Shown: one piece after another, positions 55,836 through 64,000 of the stretch
Layout: each line of letters opens with the position of its first letter
Numbering within the stretch: the first letter of the stretch is position 1
From: Rhodopila globiformis
GTDB lineage: Bacteria > Pseudomonadota > Alphaproteobacteria > Acetobacterales > Acetobacteraceae
DNA: 64,000 nt
Direction of reading: 5' to 3'
Assembly: GCF_002937115.1 (NCBI RefSeq)
Contig: NZ_NHRY01000245.1
Location: 36,875 to 100,874, forward strand
Position numbers and translations under genes: made by a program
Notes under the pieces: model-generated
Told to the model about the DNA's origin: nothing
Databases searched by the model: none
What the model saw: the letters and a program-made list of their open reading frames with translations, nothing else

Positions 55836-56732
55836 CTACGGCTGCTGCGCGATGATCAGGTGCGTGGTGACCAGCGCGCCGTCGCGCAGCAGCCGGACCT
55901 CCACCGTGCTGCCGATGCGTTCCTCGGCGAGGAAGTCGCGCAGGCTGTGCTGGCCGGTGACGCCGGTGCCGTTCAGCGACAGCAGCACGTCGCCGACAAG
56001 CATCCCGGCGCGGTCCGCCGGACCGCCGGTGGTGATGTTGATGACCATCCGCCCGGAGGCCTGGCCGGCCCGCGCGACAAGCTGGTCCGGCACGGTTATC
56101 GGCTGCAAGGCCACGCCCAGCCAGCCGCGCCGGCGGGCGGGCGGCGGAAACGCGGCGGACGCGGACAGCCGGGCCGTCTGGTGCGGCCGCAGCATGCCGC
56201 CGATGGCGGCGCCGGGGATGACCATCGCCTCGCCGTTCGGCCCGGCGGCGGCGAGGCCGAGCAGGCAGCCCTCGGCATCCAGTGCCAGGCTGCCCGGGTT
56301 GAGCGTGTCCGCCGCCATGTCGAGCACCGGGGCCGGTCCCTCCGGCGTGCGCAGGAAGCTGTGGATCACCGTCAGCCGCACGGTGGGGGTGGCGTCGCTG
56401 TCGGCCCCGAGCACCACCACCAGGCGCCCCAGGGCCGCCAGGCCGATCTCCGGCAGGCTGATTGGCGTGGCCGCGTCGAGACGCAGCGTCGCCAGGTTGG
56501 ACGCGGTGTGGCGCGGGCCCGGGCCCGCCGGCGCCAGCGAGCGATCCGGCAGCACCACGGTATAGGATGCCAGCGCCGGCAGCGCTTGGTCGGTGGTGAC
56601 GATCACCGCCCCTGGACACAGCAGCCCAGTCACGTGCCGGTTCGGCCCGGTGCGGATGGCCGTGAGCAACGGCGCCGCAAGCCCGGCGAGATGGGCGATC
56701 GAATCGGACAGCGCGGCGAGCGGGAATGTCAT
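55836..56732 (-). CDS. degenerate trypsin-like/PDZ (HtrA-type) protein
   Basis: Protein of 298 aa with an HtrA-like layout: an N-terminal chymotrypsin-fold region (about 1-200) and a C-terminal PDZ domain (about 205-298, GGPADRAGMLVGDVLLSLNG then RDFLAEERIGSTVEVRLLRD). The protease site looks dead: where DegP has TNxHV there is VTTDQAL, and the GNSGGP loop is LNPGSLALDAEG. No signal peptide is evident. It may be a pseudo-protease binding partner. It lies convergent to the flippase gene with 8 bp between the ends. Confidence 0.75.
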   Translation of the reverse strand: MTFPLAALSDSIAHLAGLAAPLLTAIRTGPNRHVTGLLCPGAVIVTTDQALPALASYTVVLPDRSLAPAGPGPRHTASNLATLRLDAATPISLPEIGLAALGRLVVVLGADSDATPTVRLTVIHSFLRTPEGPAPVLDMAADTLNPGSLALDAEGCLLGLAAAGPNGEAMVIPGAAIGGMLRPHQTARLSASAAFPPPARRRGWLGVALQPITVPDQLVARAGQASGRMVINITTGGPADRAGMLVGDVLLSLNGTGVTGQHSLRDFLAEERIGSTVEVRLLRDGALVTTHLIIAQQP

Positions 56733-56977
56733 TGTATTTCCGGGTCGATTAGCCACGGCAGGCCGATCGGCTGGCTGATACGCATGCACCCATCATCATT
56801 CCACGACCAGTCCGGTGACCTGAAACTCCCCGCTGATATCGGCTGCATGATCGCAAGTCCAGATCATCATTGCCAGAGAATGTTACGTGAAATTGCGGAA
56901 GACTGGGTGCCGGTTGCAACGCCCTGCCGGTGCGCTGCCGGTGGGGGCCTGCCTGGTTCCGCGCCTCCTGGCCGGCC

Positions 56978-58141
56978 TCAATGGGCCGGGCCGCGCATCG
57001 AGGCGGGCGAACCAGGCAGCGTGATGGCTCCGCCGACGGGCTGCGGCTTGCCGTCGGCGATGCGGAACACCTGCAGGGTCCTGTCGCGGTCGTTGCCGAC
57101 GTAGACGTAGGCGCTGTCCGGGCTAAAGGCGATGCCCTCGGGAATTGCCCCAAGCTTCGCCCGGCCGGTTACCGCCAGCCGGCCGTCGGGGCCGATGGCC
57201 ATCACCGCCAGTTCGCCGTCGCGCGTCCTGAACCAGTCGCTGTCCTTGGCGACGGTGCCCAGCAGCAGCGGCGTCGCCGCCCACTTGCCGTCCGGCGCGA
57301 CGGCAAATCCCTCGGGGCCGCTGCCGGGCGTCATGATGTCGACCACGTGCGGATGCGGGCCGGTGGCCTCGATCGTCACGATGGCGTCGGCATTGTTCTT
57401 CATCGCCCCGGTATTCGCCACGAACACGTGTTTGCCGTCCGGCGTGACGTCGATGTTGTAGGGATTGAACGCCGAGGGGATGTCCAGCGCCTTGTCGTAG
57501 CTGACCTTGTCGCCGTCGATGTCCAGCACGGCGACGGCGTTGGCCTTGTTGAGGCAGACGAAGGCGCGCTTGCCGTCCGGGGTGATGGCCACCGCCGCGG
57601 CCTGGTGCCCCAGCGGCACCTCGCCCAGGGATTTCACCGCGCCGTCGTGGATCGACAACACGGACACGCTCTTGCCCGCGCGGTTGGCGACCAGCGCGAG
57701 GGCGCCGTTGCGGGCGATCGCCAGGCCCGAGGGCTGCGATCCGACCGTCACGGTGTCCGCCAGCTTCGGCGGGTCGGCCGTCAGGTCGATGACGAACAGG
57801 CGGTTGTCCGGCACGGGCTTCCAGGCGCCGCCGTCCTGCTTCATCACGACGGAATTCGCCACCAGCCCGAGCCGCCCGTCCGGCGTGATCTGCAGGTTCA
57901 CCGGCGGCCCGAGCAGCGAGTTCATCAGCGGCAGCGAGGCGCGGATGCGCGGCTTCGCGGGATCGGTGACGTCCATGACCAGCACGGCGTCCTTGCCCGG
58001 CGGGCCGTTGACCTGGCCGTTGGGGCCGAAGCTGATCTTCTCGTCCAGGCCAATCAGGATGTCATGGGTGCCGGCACGGACCGGCATCGCCGCCAGCAGC
58101 CCGCAAGCGGTCATCAGCGCGAAGCGCAGCGTCATGGTCAT
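56978..58141 (-). CDS. periplasmic YVTN-type beta-propeller protein
   Basis: Exported protein of 387 aa. A signal peptide (MTMTLRFALMTACGLLAAMP, ending VRA) is followed by repeated blades with phrases such as LQITPDGRLGLVANS, LAIARNGALALVANR, VAITPDGKRAFVCLN, IDVTPDGKHVFVANTG and IAFSPDSAYVYVGND, spaced about 45-50 residues, as in 7-bladed YVTN/lactonase-like propellers. It is likely a binding or lactonase-type protein; no catalytic set is certain. GGGGGA lies just before the ATG. Confidence 0.85.
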   Translation of the reverse strand: MTMTLRFALMTACGLLAAMPVRAGTHDILIGLDEKISFGPNGQVNGPPGKDAVLVMDVTDPAKPRIRASLPLMNSLLGPPVNLQITPDGRLGLVANSVVMKQDGGAWKPVPDNRLFVIDLTADPPKLADTVTVGSQPSGLAIARNGALALVANRAGKSVSVLSIHDGAVKSLGEVPLGHQAAAVAITPDGKRAFVCLNKANAVAVLDIDGDKVSYDKALDIPSAFNPYNIDVTPDGKHVFVANTGAMKNNADAIVTIEATGPHPHVVDIMTPGSGPEGFAVAPDGKWAATPLLLGTVAKDSDWFRTRDGELAVMAIGPDGRLAVTGRAKLGAIPEGIAFSPDSAYVYVGNDRDRTLQVFRIADGKPQPVGGAITLPGSPASMRGPAH

Positions 58142-58276
58142 CTTCCCCCCAGGCTTGGCATCTCAGGCTTATCGTTACGGGCAGGCTATGCCATCGGCCG
58201 GAGGGCCGCAACCGGGCGCCGCTCGGCTTGACACCTTCCGGGGGCACTGCAAGCGTGGCCGGCAGGAGGAGCGTCG

Positions 58277-58486
58277 ATGAAATTCGGTGTGTTCCACGAA
58301 CGCCCGTTGCCGCGCCCCTGGTCGGCCGGCAGCGAGTACGCGCATGTCGGCCAGATGATCCCGCTGAACCAGACCGGCAAGATCCCGCACCAGGACATCG
58401 TGCGGCTGACGCCGGAGCAGCCGCAGCAGCGCATGGCGGAAGCGGGGCGCCAGGCGGCGGAGCGCTGTCATGGGCATCGAGCGTAA
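58277..58486 (+). pseudogene. internally deleted LLM-class flavin monooxygenase remnant
   Basis: A 69-codon open frame with GGAGGAG upstream. Its N-terminus MKFGVFHERPLPRPW is the classic start of luciferase-like monooxygenases, while MIPLNQTGKIPHQDIVR resembles the far C-terminal part of the same family (LNQxGxIPH). About 300 residues between them are missing, with the join near 58340. The product would lack the barrel and flavin site. An intact LLM gene of a different subgroup follows at 59249. Confidence 0.55.
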
Positions 58487-58685
58487 CAGGGAACGTTTCT
58501 TCCATGTCACGGCCGTGGTTGCCGCTGCAACCGTCCGGGCAACCGGCGATTTGAAGACGATCGGGCGATCCGGGCATTTCGTTTCCGGTGATGGCGCCGC
58601 GGGTGCGGCGGGCGTGCGCAGGAACGCGGCTGGCAGTGGCGGCTACCGGTCCACGATCGTGCCGTCGCACCAGCCGATTTTCAAC

Positions 58686-58838
58686 ACGGAGAAGACGGCG
58701 ATTCCACGAAGGGCCACGAAGGAAGGGACTGTTGCGCTTCGCGCGAAGCGCCTGATGCCGCCGAAAGGGGCCAGTCGCCCGACCGGGTCGCCGCCCCCGG
58801 ACACCTTCGTGGCCCTTCGTGGAATCTCCGTCTTCTAC
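58686..58838. repeat. inverted 'CTTCGTGG' stutter repeat
   Basis: Left arm 58686-58730 contains GATTCCACGAAGGGCCACGA; right arm 58801-58838 the complement CTTCGTGGCCCTTCGTGGAA, and both arms extend into CACGGAGAAGACGG / CCGTCTTCT. About 70 bp lie between. The gap 58487-59248 has no convincing gene. Confidence 0.82.
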
Positions 58839-58872
58839 CATGAAAATACGCTTCGGGACGCTTGTTCGCGAG

Positions 58873-58952
58873 CGTCATGGCCCGGCTTGTCCGGGCCACC
58901 TATTCAAGCACTTATGCCGCGACGGGTGGCCCGGACAAGCCGGGCCATGACG
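58873..58952. repeat. palindromic element A copy
   Basis: CGTCATGGCCCGGCTTGTCC ... GGACAAGCCGGGCCATGACG with loop ATTCAAGCACTTATGCC. It follows 35 bp after the stutter repeat. Differences from other copies are only in the loop region. Confidence 0.88.
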
Positions 58953-59248
58953 GGGTGGCACCGATCTCGCCCATTTTCGGCCATTGCGGTGCCGGCGCGC
59001 CGGCTGGCTAACTCCGTGTCGAAAATGCGGAGCCGGGCGCGCCCCGGCCCCATCCCGGGACGCACTGGATCACCCGCCCGACCACCACGACAAAGCGCAA
59101 CGCCAGGCCCGTTCACGCACGCAACGGCTCCGCTCCCCGGCGCCCACGCCGTGCCGGGACTGCAACGGCGCGATCCGCCTCACATGGACCATGCCGGCAC
59201 GATCCAGCCGGAACAACATCCCCACCCGGTTCCGCACAGGAGCGCACC

Positions 59249-60286
59249 ATGAAACTCGGACTGTCGATCGGATACTCCAAGGCGCGGATGGACCTGCCCG
59301 TCGCCCTGGTGCAGCGCGCCGAACAGCTTGGCTACGATTCCGTCTGGTCGGCCGAGGCGTACGGCTCCGACGCGGTCACGCCGCTTGCGTTCCTGGCGGC
59401 GGTGACGAAACGAATCCGTCTCGGCACCGGAATCATGCAGCTGGCCGCCCGCACCCCGGCCAACGCGGCGATGTGCGCCGGCACCGTCGATGCGCTGGCC
59501 GGCGGCGGACGCTTCATCGCCGGGCTGGGCGTGTCCGGCCCGCAGATCGTCGAGGGTTGGTACGGCCAGCCCTGGGGCCGCCCGTACTACCGGCTGAAGG
59601 ACACCGTCGCCATCATGCGCAAGATCTTCCGCCGCGAGGAACCGGTGACGCACGACGGCAAGGAAATCAGCCTGCCGTATCATGGCGAGGGCGCCGCCGG
59701 CGTCGGCAAGCCGCTGAAGTCCATCCTGCACATGAACCCCGCCATCCCCATCTTCCTCGCCACCGGCAACGAATCGACCGTCAAGCTGACGGCGGAGATC
59801 GCCGACGGCTGGCTGCCGATGGGCTTCGTCCCCGGCTGCATGGACGAATACCGCCCCTGGCTGGAGGAAGGCTTCCGCCGCGCCGGCACCGGCAAGAGCC
59901 TCGAAAACTTCGAGATCCAGGCAACGGCGCACGTCGAGGTCGCCGGCGACGTGAAGGCCGCGCTCGCCCGGCTGAAGCCCGAGGTCGCGCTGTACGTCGG
60001 CGGCATGGGCCACAAGGACAAGAACTTCCACAAGGACCAGATGATCCGCCGCGGCTTCGGCGACGCGGCGGACCGCATCCAGGAACTCTACCTCGCGCAC
60101 CGCAAGGAGGAAGCCACCGCCGCGGTGCCGGACGAGTGGGTGGACATGAAATCCCTCGTCGGCCCCCCCGCGCGCATCCGCCAGCGCTTCCGCGCCTGGG
60201 CCGACTCCGGCGCCACCGGCCTGACCGTGCGCTCGGCCCAGCCCGAGGCGATCGAGATCATGGCCGAGGCCGCCCGCCACGCCTGA
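59249..60286 (+). CDS. LLM-class F420/flavin-dependent oxidoreductase
   Basis: TIM-barrel luciferase-family oxidoreductase of 345 aa. Features: KLGLSIGYSKARMDLPVALV, QLGYDSVWSAEAYGSDAVTP, IRLGTGIMQLAARTPANAAM, FIAGLGVSGPQIVEGWYGQP and ATGNESTVKLTAEIADGWLP, the last holding the phosphate loop. This branch is usually annotated as F420-dependent, but whether this host makes F420 cannot be judged from the window. It is followed after 27 bp by an SDR gene, suggesting a two-gene catabolic unit. Confidence 0.9.
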   Translation: MKLGLSIGYSKARMDLPVALVQRAEQLGYDSVWSAEAYGSDAVTPLAFLAAVTKRIRLGTGIMQLAARTPANAAMCAGTVDALAGGGRFIAGLGVSGPQIVEGWYGQPWGRPYYRLKDTVAIMRKIFRREEPVTHDGKEISLPYHGEGAAGVGKPLKSILHMNPAIPIFLATGNESTVKLTAEIADGWLPMGFVPGCMDEYRPWLEEGFRRAGTGKSLENFEIQATAHVEVAGDVKAALARLKPEVALYVGGMGHKDKNFHKDQMIRRGFGDAADRIQELYLAHRKEEATAAVPDEWVDMKSLVGPPARIRQRFRAWADSGATGLTVRSAQPEAIEIMAEAARHA

Positions 60287-60313
60287 CCGCCGTCATCGAA
60301 GGGAGGAACGACA

Positions 60314-61075
60314 ATGCGCTTCACTGGCAGGATCGCGCTGATCACCGCCGCCGCCAACGGCATCGGCCGCGCCACCGCCGAGATCATGGCGCGGGAGGGC
60401 GCCACCGTGGTCTGCGTGGACAACCATCCGGACCGCCTGCCCGCCGCGGTGCAGGCGCTGGGCCCACAGGCGCACGGGCGGCTGTGCGACGCGCTGGACC
60501 AGGCGCAGGTCGACGCCACCGTCGACGGCGTGGTGAAGCAGTTCGGCCGCATCGACATCCTGGTCAACGCCGTCGGCGGCAGCACGATCATTGCGAAGCC
60601 CTCGGCGACGGTGGAGGAGCACTCGCTGGACGACTGGCACCGAGTGATCGCCTTCAACCTGGACGGCACGTTCCTGTTTACTCATGCCGTGGTGCCGGTG
60701 ATGAAGCGCCAGCAGGCGGGCAAGATCGTCAACCTCGCCTCGATCGCAGGCCGCGGCACCAGCGCGGCCAGCGGCGCCGCCTATGCCGCGGCGAAGGGCG
60801 GCATCATCGCCTTCACCCGTAAGCTGTCGTTCGAGCTGGGCCCGTTCGGGATCAATATCAACGCCATTGCCCCCAGCCTGACGCTGACGGAACGGATTCG
60901 CCCGCACTGGAACCAGCGCTCGCCCGAGGCGCAGGCGGCGCAGATCGAATCCACGCCGCTGCGGCGCGTGGCGGAGGCAGCGGACCAGGCCAGGGTGATC
61001 TGCTTCCTGGCCTCATCGGACGCGGATTTCGTCACCGGCCTGACGATCGACGTCACCGGCGGCCTGTCCGGCTAG
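60314..61075 (+). CDS. SDR-family oxidoreductase
   Basis: Short-chain dehydrogenase of 253 aa. Cofactor loop ITAAANGIGRATAEIM (10-25), NAVGG near 88-92, catalytic Ser in VNLASIAGRG, Tyr-xxx-Lys in AAYAAAKGG and the C-terminal VTGLTIDVTGGLSG. GGGAGG lies 7-12 nt before the ATG. Very like ketoreductases in degradation operons; substrate unknown. Two hairpins follow the stop and likely end the transcript. Confidence 0.92.
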   Translation: MRFTGRIALITAAANGIGRATAEIMAREGATVVCVDNHPDRLPAAVQALGPQAHGRLCDALDQAQVDATVDGVVKQFGRIDILVNAVGGSTIIAKPSATVEEHSLDDWHRVIAFNLDGTFLFTHAVVPVMKRQQAGKIVNLASIAGRGTSAASGAAYAAAKGGIIAFTRKLSFELGPFGININAIAPSLTLTERIRPHWNQRSPEAQAAQIESTPLRRVAEAADQARVICFLASSDADFVTGLTIDVTGGLSG

Positions 61076-61180
61076 AGCAATATCGGCCTGACTGGAAATC
61101 GCGGAGCGATTTCAGGCCGATGAAATTGCTCGTGAAATTATGAGCTGGAGCGTTTCCAGTCAGGCTGAAAACGCTCCAGC
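61076..61180. terminator. two inverted repeats between convergent genes
   Basis: First: AGCAATATCGGCCTGACTGG with a GAAATCGC/GCGATTTC core, closing at AATTGCT (61076-61130). Second: GCTGGAGCGTTT at 61144-61155 pairs with AAACGCTCCAGC at 61169-61180. Both share the words GGCCTGA/TCAGGC and look like REP-type elements. They lie between a plus-strand SDR gene and a minus-strand methyltransferase gene. Confidence 0.6.
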
Positions 61181-61234
61181 GCCCTGCCGCGCCCGCCATC
61201 GGCCCGGCGGACGGCCGGCGCGCCGCGGTCGTCC

Positions 61235-61987
61235 CTACATCCAGACGTAGCGCGCCAATTGCACTGGGTCGAACAGGCTGCGGGCGTCGCGCATGGCCAG
61301 CTCGTCGATGTAGCGGTGCAGGCCGTAGTCCTGCAGGCTGAGTTCGGCGAACGACTCCACCGCCTCGACATACCGCTCGGTCAGGACCTGCGACTCCGGA
61401 TCGAGATTGGTGACCAGTACCACGCCGGTGTAAGCCGAATCGAAAGTTTCGATCCGCAGGTCGGGCCGGTAGGCGCGCAGGATCAGCACGGTCTTCCAGA
61501 CGTCGCCGCACCAGCCGCCGGGAATTCGGGTCTGCGCCCGCAGCGACTCGTCCTGACGATCCCGCCGCGCCAGGTAGAGGTCGGTCGGGACGCAGTCATG
61601 CAGCACGATCACCGAGTTCCGGCGGCAGCACGCCTCCACGTTGATGAAATCGCGCAGCAGGAATTCGTACAGATGCAGCCCGTCGAGGAACGCCAGGTCG
61701 AGCTGCTCGCCCAGCAGCGTCACCGGATCATGCTTGTCGAAGAACCGGTCGCTGGGCATCCGGTACAGCAGGCACTCGGGCTTCTCGCCGATGATGCTCT
61801 GGTCGATGCTGAAGACGGGATCGATGGCGATGCTCGGGCACCGCGCCGCGCGCAGCGTCTGGCCCTGTTCGATCCCGATCTCCAGGTAGGTGCGCGGCGT
61901 CAGAAGCTGATGCAGCGCCGCCAGGACTTCCTCGTGCCGCGGGCCGGTCAGCATGGGAACGGGCGCGGTGTCGGCAGTGATGGACAT
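61235..61987 (-). CDS. class I SAM-dependent methyltransferase, Methyltransf_24-like
   Basis: Protein of 250 aa. Motif I is RTYLEIGIEQGQTLRAA (about 31-47); the acidic strand IAIDPVFSID follows; LDLAFLDGLHLYEFLLRDFI and NSVIVLHDCVPTD carry the Asp/His set typical of glycan- or antibiotic-linked methyltransferases (FkbM/Methyltransf_24 type). GGAGG sits 9 nt before ATG 61987. The frame continues upstream to 62278 but without a ribosome site. No glycan cluster adjoins, so its acceptor is unknown. Confidence 0.82.
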   Translation of the reverse strand: MSITADTAPVPMLTGPRHEEVLAALHQLLTPRTYLEIGIEQGQTLRAARCPSIAIDPVFSIDQSIIGEKPECLLYRMPSDRFFDKHDPVTLLGEQLDLAFLDGLHLYEFLLRDFINVEACCRRNSVIVLHDCVPTDLYLARRDRQDESLRAQTRIPGGWCGDVWKTVLILRAYRPDLRIETFDSAYTGVVLVTNLDPESQVLTERYVEAVESFAELSLQDYGLHRYIDELAMRDARSLFDPVQLARYVWM

Positions 61988-62378
61988 GCGGGGACCCTCC
62001 ATGATGGCACGGTCATGGCAGGAGCGGACGCGCGCGTCCACAGGAAACCGCCGCCCCCCGGTCAGGCGCCGCGCGCCAACCGGCCGGCGGACTGCCCGCC
62101 GGTGTGCGGCTTGCGCCGCCACCTGGCGATCCACCAGGGCCGCGGCCCGGATCGGCGAACGCGGCCGGCTCCGGCCGAGCCATGCCGGTTGCATATACTG
62201 ACATATTATATAGGTATGGATGTGTTTGGCGGTGACGGATGTGCCGATCGCGGCAGCCGGCGGGCCAATCCGGTGCATGGGCCGACGGGGGCGGGACGCT
62301 TGCCTGCACGGCGCCGGGCGGCCTCGCGGCCGCGGCGTGCGGTGTCAATCTGCCGTCATGCCGCCGCCGGCCGCTTCA

Positions 62379-62414
62379 CCATGCCGCACATCCGGACCAT
62401 GCCGCACATCCGGC
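62379..62414. repeat. 18-bp tandem repeat, two copies
   Basis: CCATGCCGCACATCCGGA at 62379-62396 is followed directly by CCATGCCGCACATCCGGC, differing only in the last base. Non-coding as far as I can see. Confidence 0.8.
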
Positions 62415-62666
62415 GCGCCTGAAGATCGGCCCGGCCGAATCCGGCCGGGTACAGTATCGGCAAGTATATGGCCCGGTCAGGTCTTGCGACAGCCTGGAGC
62501 GCGCCGGTGCATCATGGCGCCGAAGCCTGGATGCCGGGGGCCGCGCCACGCTGCCTCGGGTCCGTCTGCGGTCCGCACAGGACGGAGGGCGCAAAGGCCG
62601 GCTTCCTGACTCCGGATAGGCTGTGGATAACTTTTCGGAACAAACATGAAGTCGTAATTTTCATAC

Positions 62667-62694
62667 TTGTGTGATAATGTGTCTCCGCTATACT
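62667..62694 (+). promoter_or_regulatory. candidate promoter of the repeat-protein gene
   Basis: TTGTGT (62667-62672) and TATACT (62689-62694) with a 16-bp spacer fit a housekeeping sigma promoter, about 145 bp before the ATG at 62840. The long leader between them could carry further control. Confidence 0.45.
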
Positions 62695-62839
62695 GTCAGC
62701 GATCGGTTCAGTTCCGCAGCCATTGGCGGCCCTCCGGCCGCGCCAGAAGGCTGTGTGACCAAGTGATCGCGGGTCGGCCAACGTGTCATGGCGGCTGGCC
62801 AACCTACGGCTCGCAGCCGAGACACAAACGGAGAGGACG

Positions 62840-64000
62840 ATGGCGACAGCAGGGGTAACGGTTCCTGGTCCGAACGGTGTTGTCACCGTCAGCCACGGTT
62901 CAGGCGATGTCATGGGTCTGGCCCAGCAAATCAGCGCCATGCTGGGGGCAGCCTGGAATGCTACGCCGAAAACACTTGATATCGTAACCGTCAACGGGTC
63001 AGCGCCGGCGACAACCCCGGTCACGGAACTGCTGCTGACAGGCGACGTCACCAGCGCCAACGTTCCGGCGTCCTCCCCGTCATGGACCGCCGTGGTTGCC
63101 GCTGATACCCTTGGCTCCGCATCGACGGTGGTCGCCAGCAACACCGCCCTTCTCGTCAACGACTACGGCGGCGAGTTCATCGTCTCCGGCAACAGCACCG
63201 TGGCGGGGACGAACGGGAACCTCCTCGTCGGAGCGACGGGCAACTATATGATTTCCAGCGCCTTCGGGTTCAACACGATCTTTGCGGCTGGCGCGGGCAC
63301 CGTCGGGCTCGGCGGCGGCCTCAATATCATCGACGTCACGGGCACCGGCGATCTTGTGGTGTCGCAGGGCGACCAGGACCGGATCATCGCCGCAGGCGAC
63401 CTGGCCACGATCAACGCGAGCGGCACCGGCGACACGATCGTCGCCGCGCACGGGTCCACCACCGTCAACACGAGCGGCGACAGTGTTGCCATCTTCGGCG
63501 GCGCGACCGCTGGTGCGACGTTGGTCGCCTCGGTCACCGGCGCTTACGCCACGGTGTCGGCAGGCGCCGACAATCAGACCGTGACCCTCGGCGGCGCCGA
63601 CGCACTCGATTTCGCCGGCTCCGGCACAAACGACCTAGTGGTCACCGGCGCCAGCGCCACGTTGGCCGGCAGCACGGGGGACGCGAACGTGACCCTCGGC
63701 GGCGCCAACCCGACCGATGGCGCCAACGCCCTCTATTTCGTTGGCTCCGGCACCAGCAATATCTCCGTCGCCGGCAGCGCCGCCACCCTGGCCGGCGGCA
63801 CGGGAACGGTGAACGCGACGCTCGGCGGCTCGAATGGCCTCGATCTGGCCGGCTCCGGCACCAACAACCTGATGGTCACCGGCGACAGCGTCGCCGTCCT
63901 CGGCGACACGACAACTGGTTCGGTGCTGGATGCCTCGGTCACCGGCGCTTACGCCACGATATCGGCGAGCGCCGCCAACCAGACCGTGACTCTCGGTGGC
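62840..64000 (+). CDS. large beta-strand repeat protein, N-terminal part
   Basis: Open from ATG 62840 (GAGAGG just upstream) to the window edge, 387 codons. After an N-terminal region (VTVPGPNGVVTVSHGSGDVM) the sequence becomes Gly/Ala/Thr/Val-rich with short beta repeats: LDFAGSGTNDLVV, LYFVGSGTSNISV and LDLAGSGTNNLMV. A larger repeat of 135 aa (405 bp) is seen: ASVTGAYATVSAG at 63527 recurs as ASVTGAYATISAS at 63932. There is no classical signal peptide, as in type I secreted or autotransported beta-roll/beta-helix adhesins. The rest, and any C-terminal secretion signal, lies outside the window. Confidence 0.82.
   Translation, partial: MATAGVTVPGPNGVVTVSHGSGDVMGLAQQISAMLGAAWNATPKTLDIVTVNGSAPATTPVTELLLTGDVTSANVPASSPSWTAVVAADTLGSASTVVASNTALLVNDYGGEFIVSGNSTVAGTNGNLLVGATGNYMISSAFGFNTIFAAGAGTVGLGGGLNIIDVTGTGDLVVSQGDQDRIIAAGDLATINASGTGDTIVAAHGSTTVNTSGDSVAIFGGATAGATLVASVTGAYATVSAGADNQTVTLGGADALDFAGSGTNDLVVTGASATLAGSTGDANVTLGGANPTDGANALYFVGSGTSNISVAGSAATLAGGTGTVNATLGGSNGLDLAGSGTNNLMVTGDSVAVLGDTTTGSVLDASVTGAYATISASAANQTVTLGG

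Larger units (their letters stand above)
61988..62839. other. 852-bp intergenic region before the repeat-protein gene
   Basis: Between divergent genes. An AT-rich island at 62190-62216 (ATACTGACATATTATATAGG) contains a minus-strand TATAAT at 62205-62210 that could serve the methyltransferase gene. An 18-bp tandem repeat is at 62379-62414 and a plus-strand promoter candidate at 62667-62694. The remaining short open frames have no known domains. Confidence 0.45.

Noticed and set aside
58470..59252. 260-aa frame between the two LLM loci
   Set aside because: Crosses the stutter repeat and element A, lacks a domain, and would need to read through both palindromes.

Overview
The window is high-GC, gene-dense bacterial DNA that reads as an alphaproteobacterial chromosome, most likely order Rhodospirillales and possibly Acetobacteraceae. 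This is an inference from gene content (a KaiC-like ATPase paired with a hybrid histidine kinase, an Xre-RES toxin-antitoxin pair, DUF883, IalB-like and Pal proteins, branched-chain amino acid ABC systems) and from the many GC-rich palindromic intergenic repeats. No rRNA, tRNA or CRISPR array was recognised. Both ends cut genes: a DUF444 (YeaH) gene on the left and a very repetitive beta-strand protein on the right.

Layout. 1-3.0 kb: stress module prkA/yeaG plus yeaH (minus strand). 4.2-7.3 kb: folP-glmM-thiD (plus). 7.5-10.6 kb: pqiA-pqiB membrane-lipid transport pair (minus). 10.7-12.0 kb: a substrate-binding protein gene broken by two frameshifts. 12.2-19.1 kb: a ketopantoate-reductase-like gene, an MFS transporter and a livHMGF amino acid/amide ABC transporter. 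19.5-22.2 kb: Kef-type antiporter and a D-2-hydroxyacid dehydrogenase. 22.6-23.7 kb: Xre-RES toxin-antitoxin pair. 23.8-27.4 kb: threonine synthase, a TrpD2/YbiB-like protein and a CurA-type oxidoreductase. 28.0-31.6 kb: methyltransferase, SpoU/TrmH-type RNA methyltransferase, IalB-like protein and rlmN. 31.9-37.8 kb: EAL phosphodiesterase, pal, a FliH-like protein, small membrane proteins and a DUF6125-like protein. 37.9-45.2 kb: signalling block with KaiC-like ATPase, hybrid histidine kinase, a second substrate-binding protein, a Rieske protein and an MCP carrying a PilZ domain. 45.9-52.5 kb: metabolic accessory genes (aspartate dehydrogenase, DHA2 exporter, CoA transferase, SDR, S10 peptidase). 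53.2-62 kb: a decayed gene, a flippase, a degenerate trypsin/PDZ protein, a beta-propeller protein, a deleted LLM monooxygenase remnant, an intact LLM oxidoreductase, an SDR and a methyltransferase. 62.8-64 kb: start of a repetitive surface or secreted protein.

Two themes stand out. First, several genes carry small insertions, some of them clear short tandem duplications: two +1 shifts in the 10.7 kb binding-protein gene, apparent 4-bp, 1-bp and 8-bp insertions in the 53.2-54.1 kb gene, and an in-frame 27-bp duplication in thrC. This looks like slippage-driven decay, although sequencing error must be excluded for the single-base events. Second, intergenic space is filled with modular palindromic repeats: five near-complete copies of an 80-bp element, mosaics of other modules, and three 'stutter' inverted repeats built from different short words but on the same plan. 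The Xre-RES pair is the most unusual gene system seen: the toxin has no ATG/GTG/TTG start before its conserved N-terminus and appears to use CTG overlapping the antitoxin stop, and the antitoxin has an extra N-terminal region.
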